Source: Candidatus Rubrimentiphilum sp. (lineage in GTDB: Bacteria > Vulcanimicrobiota > Vulcanimicrobiia > Vulcanimicrobiales > Vulcanimicrobiaceae). From it: 64,000 bases of DNA. Below are positions 40,204 through 49,001 of this stretch, piece after piece (the stretch's first letter is position 1; each line of letters starts with the position of its first letter). The translations under genes were made by a program, and so were the position numbers. The notes below the pieces were generated by a model that had not been told where the DNA came from, searched no databases, and worked only from the letters and a program-made list of their open reading frames with translations. Where the stretch lies: NCBI GenBank assembly GCA_035710515.1, contig DASTDE010000004.1, positions 1 through 64,000 on the forward strand, in the 5' to 3' direction.

Positions 40204-42252
40204 TCAGCGAAGTAGCGGCTGGCCCTGCGGGTAGATCGGACGATTAATAATCCGCTCGAGCGTCTCCGCCTTTGAACTCAGCACGAAGCCGCAAAAGCGG
40301 GCGAAGTTGTCCCGCTCGGCCTCGCCTTCGGCGAACCGCTCGTTGCGGGTCAGGTCGATCTTTCCGGCGGCCGGCAGAAAGCGGACGTAACGACCGCCGT
40401 CGTCGATCCCGGCCTCGATCAACCCCTCATCTTCGAAGATGCGCAAAGCCACGCCCACCGTGCGTTCGTTGACCTTGTCGAACTCCAGCGTGCTCGCAAT
40501 ATCACTCTGTGAAAGCCGGACCACGCCCCCGAAGGCCAGCGTCCGGATGCCGCGGTAGAGCTCGCGCAGCACGCCGAGCGTCGGCGCCTCTTGATCGATG
40601 ATGTACTCGTTGATGCGGCGGTCGCTCTCGCCAAACAGCAAGTGAATCTGCGCGGCCGCGCCGTCGCGTCCCGCGCGTCCGGCTTGCTGATTGAATTCGG
40701 TAAATGAAAAGTTCAAATGATAGAGCACGACGTGGCGCACGTCGGGCAGGTCGATGCCTTCGCCGAAAGCCGACGTCGCCACGACGATGCGCAGCTGCCC
40801 GGACCGGAAGTAGTTTTCGACCTCGGCACGTTCCGCCGACGGCATGCCGGCATGATAGAACATAACCTCGTTGCCGTACTCTTTACGGAGGCCGTCAGCC
40901 ACCTTCGAGACCTCGTTGCGCGAGTTACAGTACACGATCGCCTTGCCGTCTTCTGCGAACGTCCGGCGGAGATAAGCCAGTTTATCCCTCGTTCCGCGCG
41001 CGTCGATCACGCGAAGGTTCTCGCGCACCGACGGATCGATCACCCACGCATCGATCTTCAGCTCCTTGACTACGTGGGCGAAGGCTTCGTCGCGCGCCGT
41101 CGCCGTCAGCCCCAAAATCTGCGGTCCGCCCAGCGCCGCTATCGTCTGCGAAAGTTTCCCGTACGCGGCGCGATGGTTCGATTCATAAGCATGGTGCGCT
41201 TCGTCCACGACCAGCAGCGACGGCGCGCTCTTTCCCGCAAACGCTTCACGATGGAACTGCAAGAACTCGGGCGTCGCCAGAATCACGTCCCACTCCCCGT
41301 GCTCTAACGCCGCCATGAGCGTTGCGCGTTCTTCAACGCCGATAGCGCCGTTCGCGCGTAATATCCGCAGCCCAAAATCGTCCAGCCGGCGTTTGAGCGC
41401 TTCGAATTGATCGTTGGCCAGCGCGCGGAGCGGATAGAGCACCAACGTCTTCTGGCCCGACTCGAGCGCGCGATATGCGGCCGGATATTGAAAACAAAAC
41501 GACTTTCCACGGCCCGTGCCCATCACTGCCAGCGTATTCTTGCCCGCGTCTAGACGCGCGAGCACGTCGCGCTGCGCCTTGTGCAGCTCGGCGTCGCCGA
41601 TCAGCGCGCGGCGTATTGCCGCGTGGTCGGCTTGCGCGCGCGCTTGAACCGCAAACGCGTCAACTGCGCTTCGTACTTCGCGCGAAACGCGGATGTTGAC
41701 GCCGTAGTTCTTACCATCCCGGCCGCCGGTGACGTGCTCGACGCGGACGCCGTACGCCATGCCGGCATCCATGAGCGGAGCGAGATGTTTGGCGATCTGC
41801 TTACGAAGAAAGCCTATCTGAAGCGCGCCGTACTTAACCGCAATCGCATTTGAGTCGACCGGATTCTGCGGCTGGCGCTCCAGGTGCAGCTCCAAACCAG
41901 GCACCAGACCGGCTGCGACGTCCTGGCGGCCTTCGAACGACACGCCGACGATCTTCGTCGGAAAGGTATCGCGCTCGCCGATTCCCGCGAACGCATCGCG
42001 CTCCAAGAACTTCTTTTGCTGCGCGAACATACGCTCGACAAACTCGTCGATACTTTCATGGTCATCGGCTTTGTCATCGTGAGGTATCGAACGACCGCGA
42101 GGCATTGCCGAGCGGCCCTGAGCGGATGCGAAGGGTTCAGCTTCGAGGAGCGCCGGCGCTGCGCCAAATGACTCAAGGACGCGTTCGAACGCGGCCTCGG
42201 ATGCGGTCGGTGGCGGGAGGGCGCTACTCTTGTTTGTCTTGCTGCGCGTCAT
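40204..42252 (-). CDS. RecQ-like DNA helicase with N-terminal HIRAN domain
   Basis: 682 aa from ATG 42252, overlapping the end of secF by 29 bp; the frame is open to 42333. An N-terminal linker contains two translated hairpin repeats (42077-42135). A HIRAN domain (PTKIVGVSFEGRQDVAAGLVPG ... NPVDSNAIAVKYGALQIGFLRKQIAKHLAPLM) and a long helical spacer follow. Helicase motifs then appear: GTGRGKSFCFQYP (Walker A), LVVDEAHHAYES (DEAH), LTATARDEAF, and VVATSAFGEGIDLPDVRHVVLY with QQAGRAGRDG. The C-terminus has a winged-helix-like part. HIRAN binds 3' single-stranded DNA ends at stalled forks. Role in replication or repair inferred. Confidence 0.88.
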   Translation of the reverse strand: MTRSKTNKSSALPPPTASEAAFERVLESFGAAPALLEAEPFASAQGRSAMPRGRSIPHDDKADDHESIDEFVERMFAQQKKFLERDAFAGIGERDTFPTKIVGVSFEGRQDVAAGLVPGLELHLERQPQNPVDSNAIAVKYGALQIGFLRKQIAKHLAPLMDAGMAYGVRVEHVTGGRDGKNYGVNIRVSREVRSAVDAFAVQARAQADHAAIRRALIGDAELHKAQRDVLARLDAGKNTLAVMGTGRGKSFCFQYPAAYRALESGQKTLVLYPLRALANDQFEALKRRLDDFGLRILRANGAIGVEERATLMAALEHGEWDVILATPEFLQFHREAFAGKSAPSLLVVDEAHHAYESNHRAAYGKLSQTIAALGGPQILGLTATARDEAFAHVVKELKIDAWVIDPSVRENLRVIDARGTRDKLAYLRRTFAEDGKAIVYCNSRNEVSKVADGLRKEYGNEVMFYHAGMPSAERAEVENYFRSGQLRIVVATSAFGEGIDLPDVRHVVLYHLNFSFTEFNQQAGRAGRDGAAAQIHLLFGESDRRINEYIIDQEAPTLGVLRELYRGIRTLAFGGVVRLSQSDIASTLEFDKVNERTVGVALRIFEDEGLIEAGIDDGGRYVRFLPAAGKIDLTRNERFAEGEAERDNFARFCGFVLSSKAETLERIINRPIYPQGQPLLR
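42077..42135. repeat. Two small hairpin repeats (copies 2 and 3) inside the helicase gene
   Basis: TCGT-GAGGTATCGA-ACGA (42077-42094) and CCCT-GAGCGGATGCGA-AGGG (42116-42135) sit 21 bp apart in the 5' coding part of the helicase. Both are read through in frame, giving a low-complexity linker (AEPFASAQGRSAMPRGRSIPHD). Stem bases differ between copies but stay paired. Confidence 0.65.
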
Positions 42253-43558
42253 CCGGTGGCAGAGGCTGCTCCGGTTCGAACCCTTCGAGGTTGAGTTTGA
42301 TCTCTTCGTGACCGGCGTCGTACGCGGCATCATGCAAGCCGGCGCTCTGCGCGTCCAGCGGATCCATCTCGGCGCCCGCTTCCGTCCCAGTTTCCGTGCT
42401 TACCGCGCCGGCAGCGCTCTCGTCGCGCTTGCGTTTATACCGCGCGGGGACCGGAGCCGGACCCCGTCCCGACTTTGCTTTTTCGCGCCGCGCTTTGCGC
42501 GCCGCGACGATGTCTTCGCGCGCCATGCCCGAGTGCGAGCCCAGTGCGCGGCTCTCCGCAACACTTCGCGCGGAACGCGAGCCTTGCGCCGCCAATCCGG
42601 CCGCGCGTTTGCGCGCTGCCGCATCGAGCTGCCGTTTGCGGAAAAAGAGCACGAGCGGCGCCGAGTAAAAGATTGAGTGATATCCGCCCGAGCAGATGCC
42701 GACGAGCAGCGCGAACGCAAAGTTCTTGAGCGAATCTCCGCCGAGCGCGAGCAGCGCGACCAACGTGATCACGACCGTCGCCAACGTGTTGAACGACCGC
42801 GTCATCGTCTGCAGAATTGAGGTATTGACGATTTTATCGTAGGCTTCGCCCGCCATCACGCGGGTGTTCTCACGTATTCGATCGAGAATGACGATCGTGT
42901 CCATGACGGAATAGCCGATGACTGTCAGCACGGCCGCCAGAAACGCATCGTCCGCGCGCCTGTCCGCCAGCGCGTAGATGCCGATCATCATCGCAGCGTC
43001 GCGCACCAGCGCGATGACGGTAACCAAGCCGAAGATGTAGTTCCACCCGAATCGAAACGCGATGTACAAGAATTGGATCAACAGCGCGATGATCAGCGCC
43101 TCGATCGCCTTCGTTAGATACTCTTGGCCCAGCGTCGGACCGACGGATGTGATGGCCGACTGCGAACGGTCGACCGGCGCCGCCTTATTCAGCGCGCCCC
43201 AAACAGCCTTCGTATTGTTTCCGAAAGCAGTTTGCGTTTCGATCGAATACCTCGACCAGGCGTTCGGCGCGGAAGGCTTACCGACGGTGGTTATGCGTTC
43301 GTCGGTGATGCCCAACGGCGCGATTGCGGCCTTCAGTTGATCCTGGGTCACGGGCTGCGTAAAAACGACGTTCACTGCGGTGCCGCCGGTGAACGAGAGT
43401 CCCAGCCTTAGCGCGTGCGAAGGTTGGAAGCCGCCCCCCGGTGCGGTGAACGAATGATAGAGCATCGAACCCAAGCCGGCGAGGATGATCGCATACGAGA
43501 TCGCCGAGACGATGCGAAACCAGCCGACGATGTTCCAGTTTAGGCGGCGGAAAAACAT
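42224..43558 (-). CDS. secF: Protein translocase subunit SecF
   Basis: 444 aa. Six membrane helices with the SecF pattern: an N-terminal helix, GLSFTGGTAVNVVFTQPV at the start of the periplasmic P1 domain, then FGWNYIFGLVTVIALVRDAAMMIGIYAL and VIGYSVMDTIVILDRIREN. The tail beyond about residue 330 is about 110 residues, long and charged, and not part of the conserved fold. SecDF uses the proton gradient to pull exported proteins off SecYEG. The ATG overlaps the secD stop (TAATG). Confidence 0.96.
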   Translation of the reverse strand: MFFRRLNWNIVGWFRIVSAISYAIILAGLGSMLYHSFTAPGGGFQPSHALRLGLSFTGGTAVNVVFTQPVTQDQLKAAIAPLGITDERITTVGKPSAPNAWSRYSIETQTAFGNNTKAVWGALNKAAPVDRSQSAITSVGPTLGQEYLTKAIEALIIALLIQFLYIAFRFGWNYIFGLVTVIALVRDAAMMIGIYALADRRADDAFLAAVLTVIGYSVMDTIVILDRIRENTRVMAGEAYDKIVNTSILQTMTRSFNTLATVVITLVALLALGGDSLKNFAFALLVGICSGGYHSIFYSAPLVLFFRKRQLDAAARKRAAGLAAQGSRSARSVAESRALGSHSGMAREDIVAARKARREKAKSGRGPAPVPARYKRKRDESAAGAVSTETGTEAGAEMDPLDAQSAGLHDAAYDAGHEEIKLNLEGFEPEQPLPPDDAQQDKQE

Positions 43559-44934
43559 TACGAACCTGCCGCCGCGGAGCGCGCAAAGACGCCGACGTCT
43601 TCCTCGCGTACTCCCCAGAGCTGCGGGTTAGTCGCCACGTCGTTGTCAACGAGCAGATCGACAAAGAAGCGCGTTATGAAGACGGCGGTCACCAGCGAGA
43701 GCACGGTTCCCCAGAAGAGCGTGTATGCAAAACCTTTGACCGTGCCGGTGCCGAGCATGAACAGCACGCCCGCGCCGACGATGGTCGTAAAGTGGCTGTC
43801 GAAGACCGCCGTAAACGCGCGCGCGAAGCCCGTCCGCACGGCGGCGCGCATTGTCTTGCCTGCCCAAAGCTCTTCTTTCATGCGTTCGAAGATCAACACG
43901 TTCGCGTCAACTGCCATGCCGATCGAAAGCACGAAACCGGCGATACCCGGGAGCGTCAGCGTCGCGTGCGCAGCCGCGAGCAATCCCAGCATCATGATGA
44001 CGTAAATGACCAACGCAATATCCGCCAGCAGACCCGGCAAACGGTACACGACGATCATAAAGAGCAAGACGAGTCCCAAACCGAGCATCGAGGCGTAAAG
44101 CGACTTCGTGAGATCGATCTTGCCGAGCGTCGGCCCAATCGACTCGTTTTCGACAATCTTGATGTCCACCGGCAGGGCGCCCGCATTTAACTCGTTGGCC
44201 AGCGTGATCGTCTGGTCTTCGGTGAACTGACCCTCAATCTCGCCGCTGTCGGAGATCGCGCCGTTGATCGTCGGCGCCGAAATGTACCGCTTATCCAAGA
44301 ACATGCCCAGCGGCTTCCCGAGATTGGAGTTCGTTAGCGTGTAGAACTTTTTCGGATTCTTCGTTTGGAACGTGATGATGGGCTGGTTTGCCTGACTGTA
44401 AGCGGGCTGAGCAGCTTTGAGATCCTTGCCCGAATAGACGGTCGGGCCGCTGGCGGCGTAAGCACCCTTATTGAGGAAGTCGCAGGCAGCGCGGTTCGCT
44501 TTGCATTTGGCCGGGCTCGGAGAAGGGCCGACCAACGCCAGTGCAGCTTCGGCTCGCTGCACGACGGGCACCGGTACGATCTTGTACTCTAGCGTCGCTA
44601 CCGTTTTTATGAGCGCCTCTGCTTGCTCGGGATTCTTAACCTGCGGCAGCTCGATCAAAATGCGATCGCCGCCGGATTTGCTAATCTGCGGCTCGGTGAC
44701 GCCCAGTGTGTTGATGCGGTGGTCGATGACGTCGATCGTTTCATTTTGGACGTCCGGCGTGATGGTTTTGACTTCGGCGGTCGGGTAGAGCTGCAGCAAG
44801 AGGCGGGCCCCGCCTTGCAGGTCCAAACCCAACGAAATCTTCCTTTGCACCGGCGTTGCGCTGTACAAACAGAGCGCTACGATCGCCAGGACGAGCAGCG
44901 CCTTTACCGGGTTCTTCCATCTATTCCAGGTCAT
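43558..44934 (-). CDS. secD: Protein translocase subunit SecD
   Basis: 458 aa from ATG 44934; ten further upstream codons are in frame but begin with an unlikely start. TM1, then LGLDLQGGARLLLQL, a P1 domain with RINTLGVTEPQISKSGGDRILIELP, and the C-terminal membrane block with GIAGFVLSIGMAVDANVLIFERMKEEL. Works with SecF in late Sec export. Follows flhA's upstream gap of 47 bp; same strand as the flagellar run, so read-through is possible. Confidence 0.96.
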   Translation of the reverse strand: MTWNRWKNPVKALLVLAIVALCLYSATPVQRKISLGLDLQGGARLLLQLYPTAEVKTITPDVQNETIDVIDHRINTLGVTEPQISKSGGDRILIELPQVKNPEQAEALIKTVATLEYKIVPVPVVQRAEAALALVGPSPSPAKCKANRAACDFLNKGAYAASGPTVYSGKDLKAAQPAYSQANQPIITFQTKNPKKFYTLTNSNLGKPLGMFLDKRYISAPTINGAISDSGEIEGQFTEDQTITLANELNAGALPVDIKIVENESIGPTLGKIDLTKSLYASMLGLGLVLLFMIVVYRLPGLLADIALVIYVIMMLGLLAAAHATLTLPGIAGFVLSIGMAVDANVLIFERMKEELWAGKTMRAAVRTGFARAFTAVFDSHFTTIVGAGVLFMLGTGTVKGFAYTLFWGTVLSLVTAVFITRFFVDLLVDNDVATNPQLWGVREEDVGVFARSAAAGS

Positions 44935-44981
44935 GCCAACCGCGGAATGTTCTGCCGGGCCCAAATTGGGCCTTCAGCGCC

Positions 44982-46997
44982 TCAGGCGGCCTTCACGACC
45001 CCTGCGGGCACGAGGCGGATTTCGGGCGGAATCTCGGCATAGCTAAAGACGTTGATCCGCAGCCCCGAACGCGCCAAAAAGTCGGCCACCAGCGGCCGAA
45101 CGGCGCTCGTGCAGACGATCGCAGCCTTTTGCGGCGCGACGGACTGTACGTACGTCTCCGCCTCTTCATGGATCCGCATCGCCACGCGCGGGTCCGCGGC
45201 TCCGGTCGCAGCGGCCAGTTCGCGCTCGAGCTGCGGATCGAGCAGCAATGGTTCCAGTTGGGGGATATCCTTGCGCCGCAAAAGCGCCGGAACGGTGCAG
45301 CGGCGCGCGGCTTCGGCGAGGTCGCGGGGATCGCGTGCGGTGGCCGCGCATTCGATCATGCTTTCCAAGATCGCGACCGGATCGCGGGGCCACGCGCGTT
45401 CGCGAAGCAGCAATGCAAACGCGCGATGGACGGAAGCCAGCGGGAGCAGCTCGGTTCCTACTTCTTTAACGACGGTGGGAACGGTAGCGCGCAGATGTTC
45501 CAGCAGTGTCTGCAGTTCTTGGCGGCCGAAGAGCGCTTCGGCGCGCATGCGAGCCACTTCGGCAAGGTGCGATCCGACAACCGAGATCGGATCGAAGACC
45601 AGCGCGCCGGACTGCAACGCGCGATCGCGCGCCGGCGAATCGATCCATTTTGCGGGAAAACCGTACACCGGCTCGCGCGTTGCCTCGCCCTCGATGCGAC
45701 CCAGCACCGCGTCATCGCCGACGGCCAGCATGCGCGCGAGATCGAGTCTGCCCTCTGCGGCAAGTTCGTCCCTCACGCGAATGGCGTACGTATCGGGGTC
45801 GCGAGTCAGATCGTCGCGCAGACGCACGCCCGGCAGGACAATTCCAATCTCCGCGGCCAGAGCCCGCCGCACTTCGCCGATGCGATCCAGCAGCGCCTCG
45901 CACAGCGGCGGCGTCAGCAGATTGCCCAAACCAGAACCAATCTCGATGGCGACCGCGTCGACGCCCACTAAGTTCAACGCCATCTCGGGACGCCGGATGG
46001 CCTGCCGCTTGGCAGCGTCCTTCTGCTGCGCGAACCAATCGTCGCGCGACCTCTGGCGCCGCCGCGCCAGCTGCGCTCCGCCGAACGCGCACAAACCGAG
46101 TATGACGAAGATCGGCCGCGGCAGACCGGGGACGAGCGCCAAGCCCAACAGAAGCGCACCGGCCGCGCGCATCATATCCGGACGCGCAAAGAGTTGTGAA
46201 GCGAGATCCGATCCGAGCGATCCGTCGGAAGCCACGCGCGTCACCATCATGCCCATCGCCGTGGAGATCAAAAACGCCGGGAGCGTCGTTACGAGCGCGT
46301 TGCCGATCGAAAGCAGCGCGAACGTCTGCAGCGCGTCACCTGGAGAGAGGCCGCGATACGCCACGCCGACTACTACACCGCCGGCCAAGTTCAGCGCCAC
46401 GATCACGAGCGCCGCAATTGCGTCGCCCTTCACAAACTTTCCCGCGCCGTCCATCGCGCCGTAGAAATCGGCTTCGCGTTGAACCAGCTCGCGCTTGGTG
46501 CGGGCTCCTTCGGCGTCGAGCGCGCCCGCATGCACGTCGGCGTCGATCGCCATTTGCTTGCCGGGCATCGCATCGAGCGTGAAGCGCGCGGCCACTTCCG
46601 CCACGCGCTGCGATCCGCTGGCGATAACGACGAACTGAATCGTGATCAGAATCGCAAAGACGATGAGCCCGACGACGAGGTTGCCGCGCACGACGAACTC
46701 GCCGAACGCCGGAATAATCGCGCCCACGCCGCCGGCTTCGTGCCCTTGCGTCAGAATCAGCCGCGTCGCCGAGACGTCCAGAGACAGACGAAAGAGCGTC
46801 GCGATCAGCAGAGCCGGAGCGAACGCTGAAAACTGGAGCGGCTCTTCGATCGTCACGCTGAGCAAAAGCACGAGCGCTGAGGCAAAGACGTTGATGCCCA
46901 GCAGCAGATCCAAGAGCAGCGGCGGCAGCGGGACGATGAGGATCGCAACGATGCACAGGACGAGTGCGGCAAACCCGTACGTCGGCACACGGCTCAT
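44982..46997 (-). CDS. flhA: Flagellar-type export gate protein FlhA
   Basis: 671 aa, close to usual length. Seven to eight N-terminal membrane helices with the FHIPEP-type loop (VRGNLVVGLIVFAILITIQFVVIASGSQRVAEVAARFTLDAMPGKQMAIDADVHAG). A cytoplasmic domain from about 330 follows (GVDAVAIEIGSGLGNLL ... GIVLPGVRLRDD). FlhA forms the nonameric ring that receives export substrates and couples the proton gradient to transport. Last gene of the operon, overlapping flhB by 4 bp. Confidence 0.96.
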   Translation of the reverse strand: MSRVPTYGFAALVLCIVAILIVPLPPLLLDLLLGINVFASALVLLLSVTIEEPLQFSAFAPALLIATLFRLSLDVSATRLILTQGHEAGGVGAIIPAFGEFVVRGNLVVGLIVFAILITIQFVVIASGSQRVAEVAARFTLDAMPGKQMAIDADVHAGALDAEGARTKRELVQREADFYGAMDGAGKFVKGDAIAALVIVALNLAGGVVVGVAYRGLSPGDALQTFALLSIGNALVTTLPAFLISTAMGMMVTRVASDGSLGSDLASQLFARPDMMRAAGALLLGLALVPGLPRPIFVILGLCAFGGAQLARRRQRSRDDWFAQQKDAAKRQAIRRPEMALNLVGVDAVAIEIGSGLGNLLTPPLCEALLDRIGEVRRALAAEIGIVLPGVRLRDDLTRDPDTYAIRVRDELAAEGRLDLARMLAVGDDAVLGRIEGEATREPVYGFPAKWIDSPARDRALQSGALVFDPISVVGSHLAEVARMRAEALFGRQELQTLLEHLRATVPTVVKEVGTELLPLASVHRAFALLLRERAWPRDPVAILESMIECAATARDPRDLAEAARRCTVPALLRRKDIPQLEPLLLDPQLERELAAATGAADPRVAMRIHEEAETYVQSVAPQKAAIVCTSAVRPLVADFLARSGLRINVFSYAEIPPEIRLVPAGVVKAA

Positions 46998-47995
46998 CGC
47001 AAGCCGCCGGTCTTGTGCAGATCCGCTACGATCTCGGCCACGGCCACATACGATTCCACCGGAATGTAGTCGTCAACGTGCGCGCTCGCGTACAGTAGGC
47101 GCGCTACTTCGACATTGCGCACGAGCGGAACGCCGCAGTCGGCCGCGATCTCGCGAACGCGCTGCGCGGCTGCATCCGCCGCGCGCACGAGCACGCGCGG
47201 CACCGGCACCGCGGGCGGCCGGTACTCGAGCGCAACCGCAATATGCTCGGGGTTGCATACCACGAATGCTGCATCTCTGACGCGCCGCAACGAGCCGCGC
47301 GCAAATTGCCGGTACAGCGAGCGCCGGCGGCTGCGCGCCAGCGGATCGCCGTCGTGCTCTTTGCGATCGCGCTGCAGCTCTTCGTGCGACATGCGTAGGC
47401 GCCGGCGCCAGCGGCGCAGCTGCGTCGCGAAATCCGCCACCGCGAAGATTCCGCCGGCAGCGCATGCGGCTGCGGCCGCGCGCAGTGACCCATGCCAAGC
47501 CGCGTCCGCCAGACCATCGACGCTCGCGCCGTGCAGCGATGCGCCGGCGACGCCGCGTGCCGCGGCCAGCGCTGCCGCAGCCGCGCAGACAAATGCCAGC
47601 AAACCCCGCAGCAAGCCGATCGCCGTTTCGCGCGACAGAATTCGCTTCAAATTTTCAGCCGGCGAGAGACGCTCGAGTTTCGGGGCCGGCGGCGCAAAAC
47701 GCATGCCTCCGGCTTGCAGTACCGCGCACGCGATCGCCGCCGCAGCGCTCGCGCAAACCGGGACGAGAACCAGCGCGCCGGCTCGAACGGCGAGCGGAAA
47801 CCAGTCGGCCCGCCGCAATGCTGCGGCCAGTAACGCATGCAACGTAGCGCCCAGAGGGAAAGCGATTGCGGCAACCGCTGCCGCTCCGGCAGCGAAAGCG
47901 CACAGCGAACTCAAGTCTTGCGACCGCGCAGCGTCGCCCTCACGCCGCGCCTTTTCAAGCCGCGACTGTGTCGCTTCGAACTGTTTGTCAGCCAT
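46994..47995 (-). CDS. flhB: Flagellar-type export switch protein FlhB
   Basis: 333 aa. The typical start ADKQFEATQSRLEKARREGDAARSQDL, four hydrophobic segments and a cytoplasmic domain. The autocleavage site reads N-P-E-H (FVVCNPEHIAVALEY) instead of the nearly universal N-P-T-H; Asn and Pro needed for cleavage are kept. FlhB switches export from rod/hook to filament-type substrates after self-cleavage. Membrane part is Ala-rich with many Arg. Overlaps fliR by 8 bp. Confidence 0.93.
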   Translation of the reverse strand: MADKQFEATQSRLEKARREGDAARSQDLSSLCAFAAGAAAVAAIAFPLGATLHALLAAALRRADWFPLAVRAGALVLVPVCASAAAAIACAVLQAGGMRFAPPAPKLERLSPAENLKRILSRETAIGLLRGLLAFVCAAAAALAAARGVAGASLHGASVDGLADAAWHGSLRAAAAACAAGGIFAVADFATQLRRWRRRLRMSHEELQRDRKEHDGDPLARSRRRSLYRQFARGSLRRVRDAAFVVCNPEHIAVALEYRPPAVPVPRVLVRAADAAAQRVREIAADCGVPLVRNVEVARLLYASAHVDDYIPVESYVAVAEIVADLHKTGGLR

Positions 47996-48701
47996 GCATG
48001 AACGGCAGCCGCAGCCACGGCACGCCGCTCCGCGCGAACAGCACCGGAATCGTGGCGATCGTCGCCAGCAGTGCCGCGCCGAACATCACCGGAAACGTGA
48101 GCGTGAAGCCGGCAAAACGCGGCGTCACCCGCGCCAGCGAACCGAGCGCGCATTGCGCCACAAAGACGAGCGCGATCGCGGGTCCGGCGACAAACAGCGC
48201 AGCTTCGACGATGCCGGCCGGCAACATGACCGCGTACAAATAAAGTTCGCGCTCGTCCGGCACGCGCCCGGCGGGCATTACGTCAAACGTATGCGCGAAT
48301 GCAAGGATCGCGATGCGGTAGCCGCCCAGCAAGAAAAAACCCGCCGTAAAAATTAGCGACCATATGCGGCCGAAGCCGCTGGCGGCATAGACTTGTGCGT
48401 TGGGAACGCTGCCGCGAATGCCGATATAATCGTCGAGCGCACGCCCTCCCGCATAGGCGCCGTCGTATAAGATCGATGCCGCGACGCCGATCGCTGCGCC
48501 GATCGCGAGTTCGAGTGCAACGGCCGCCACCAGCGCGATACTGCCGGGCGCCGGCGCGCGGACCGAAGGGAACAGCGCGATCGCAAGAACCAAAGCTAAC
48601 CCGGCGCGGATGGGCGCCGGCACCGCCGGGTGCGACAGACCCGGCGCCCGGAAGACGAAGCCCGCGCACCGCGCGAAAACCAGCAGCCCTGCGCCGCTCA
48701 T
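47988..48701 (-). CDS. fliR: Flagellar-type export protein FliR
   Basis: 237 aa from ATG 48701, which overlaps the fliQ stop; the longer frame to 48911 only reads fliQ in another frame. Usual length is about 260. Six predicted helices, with LVFARCAGFVFRAPGL, the ELAIGAAIGVAASILYDGAYAGGRALDDYIG block and a final FAGFTLTFPVMFGAALLATIATIPVLFAR. Part of the FliPQR export pore. Confidence 0.92.
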   Translation of the reverse strand: MSGAGLLVFARCAGFVFRAPGLSHPAVPAPIRAGLALVLAIALFPSVRAPAPGSIALVAAVALELAIGAAIGVAASILYDGAYAGGRALDDYIGIRGSVPNAQVYAASGFGRIWSLIFTAGFFLLGGYRIAILAFAHTFDVMPAGRVPDERELYLYAVMLPAGIVEAALFVAGPAIALVFVAQCALGSLARVTPRFAGFTLTFPVMFGAALLATIATIPVLFARSGVPWLRLPFMHG

Positions 48702-48964
48702 CCGGCCGTCAAGTTGCGAATCTGCGCGATCGCTTCGTTGAAAAGATCGGCACACGAGTGCATGGCGAAAGCACCGAACAACGCGATGCAGACGCCGACG
48801 GCCACGAGTTTTGGAAAAAGCGATAGCGTCTGCTCCTGCACCTGCGTCGCGGCCTGCGCAACCGCGACGATGGTGCCGATCAGCGTCGCGACGCCCAAAA
48901 CCGGCAAGCACAGGAGCGCCGTCAGCACGAGCGCGTGATGCAAGAGCCCGTCAAACGCCGCCAT
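48698..48964 (-). CDS. fliQ: Flagellar-type export protein FliQ
   Basis: 88 aa, normal size. Two membrane helices with ALLCLPVLGVATLIGTIVAVAQAATQVQEQTLSLFPKLVAV, the T-Q-[IV]-Q-E-x-T-L-x-F-x-P-K FliQ signature. Member of the FliPQR pore. Separated from fliP by metF, which is unusual. Confidence 0.95.
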   Translation of the reverse strand: MAAFDGLLHHALVLTALLCLPVLGVATLIGTIVAVAQAATQVQEQTLSLFPKLVAVGVCIALFGAFAMHSCADLFNEAIAQIRNLTAG

Positions 48965-49001
48965 ACGGCGACGGTAACGCGAGCCTGTTACCGGATTGTG
49001 G

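Noticed and set aside
45052-46464. 470-codon plus-strand frame opposite flhA
   Set aside because: Ser/Arg/Ala-rich shadow of flhA without hydrophobic segments or motifs.
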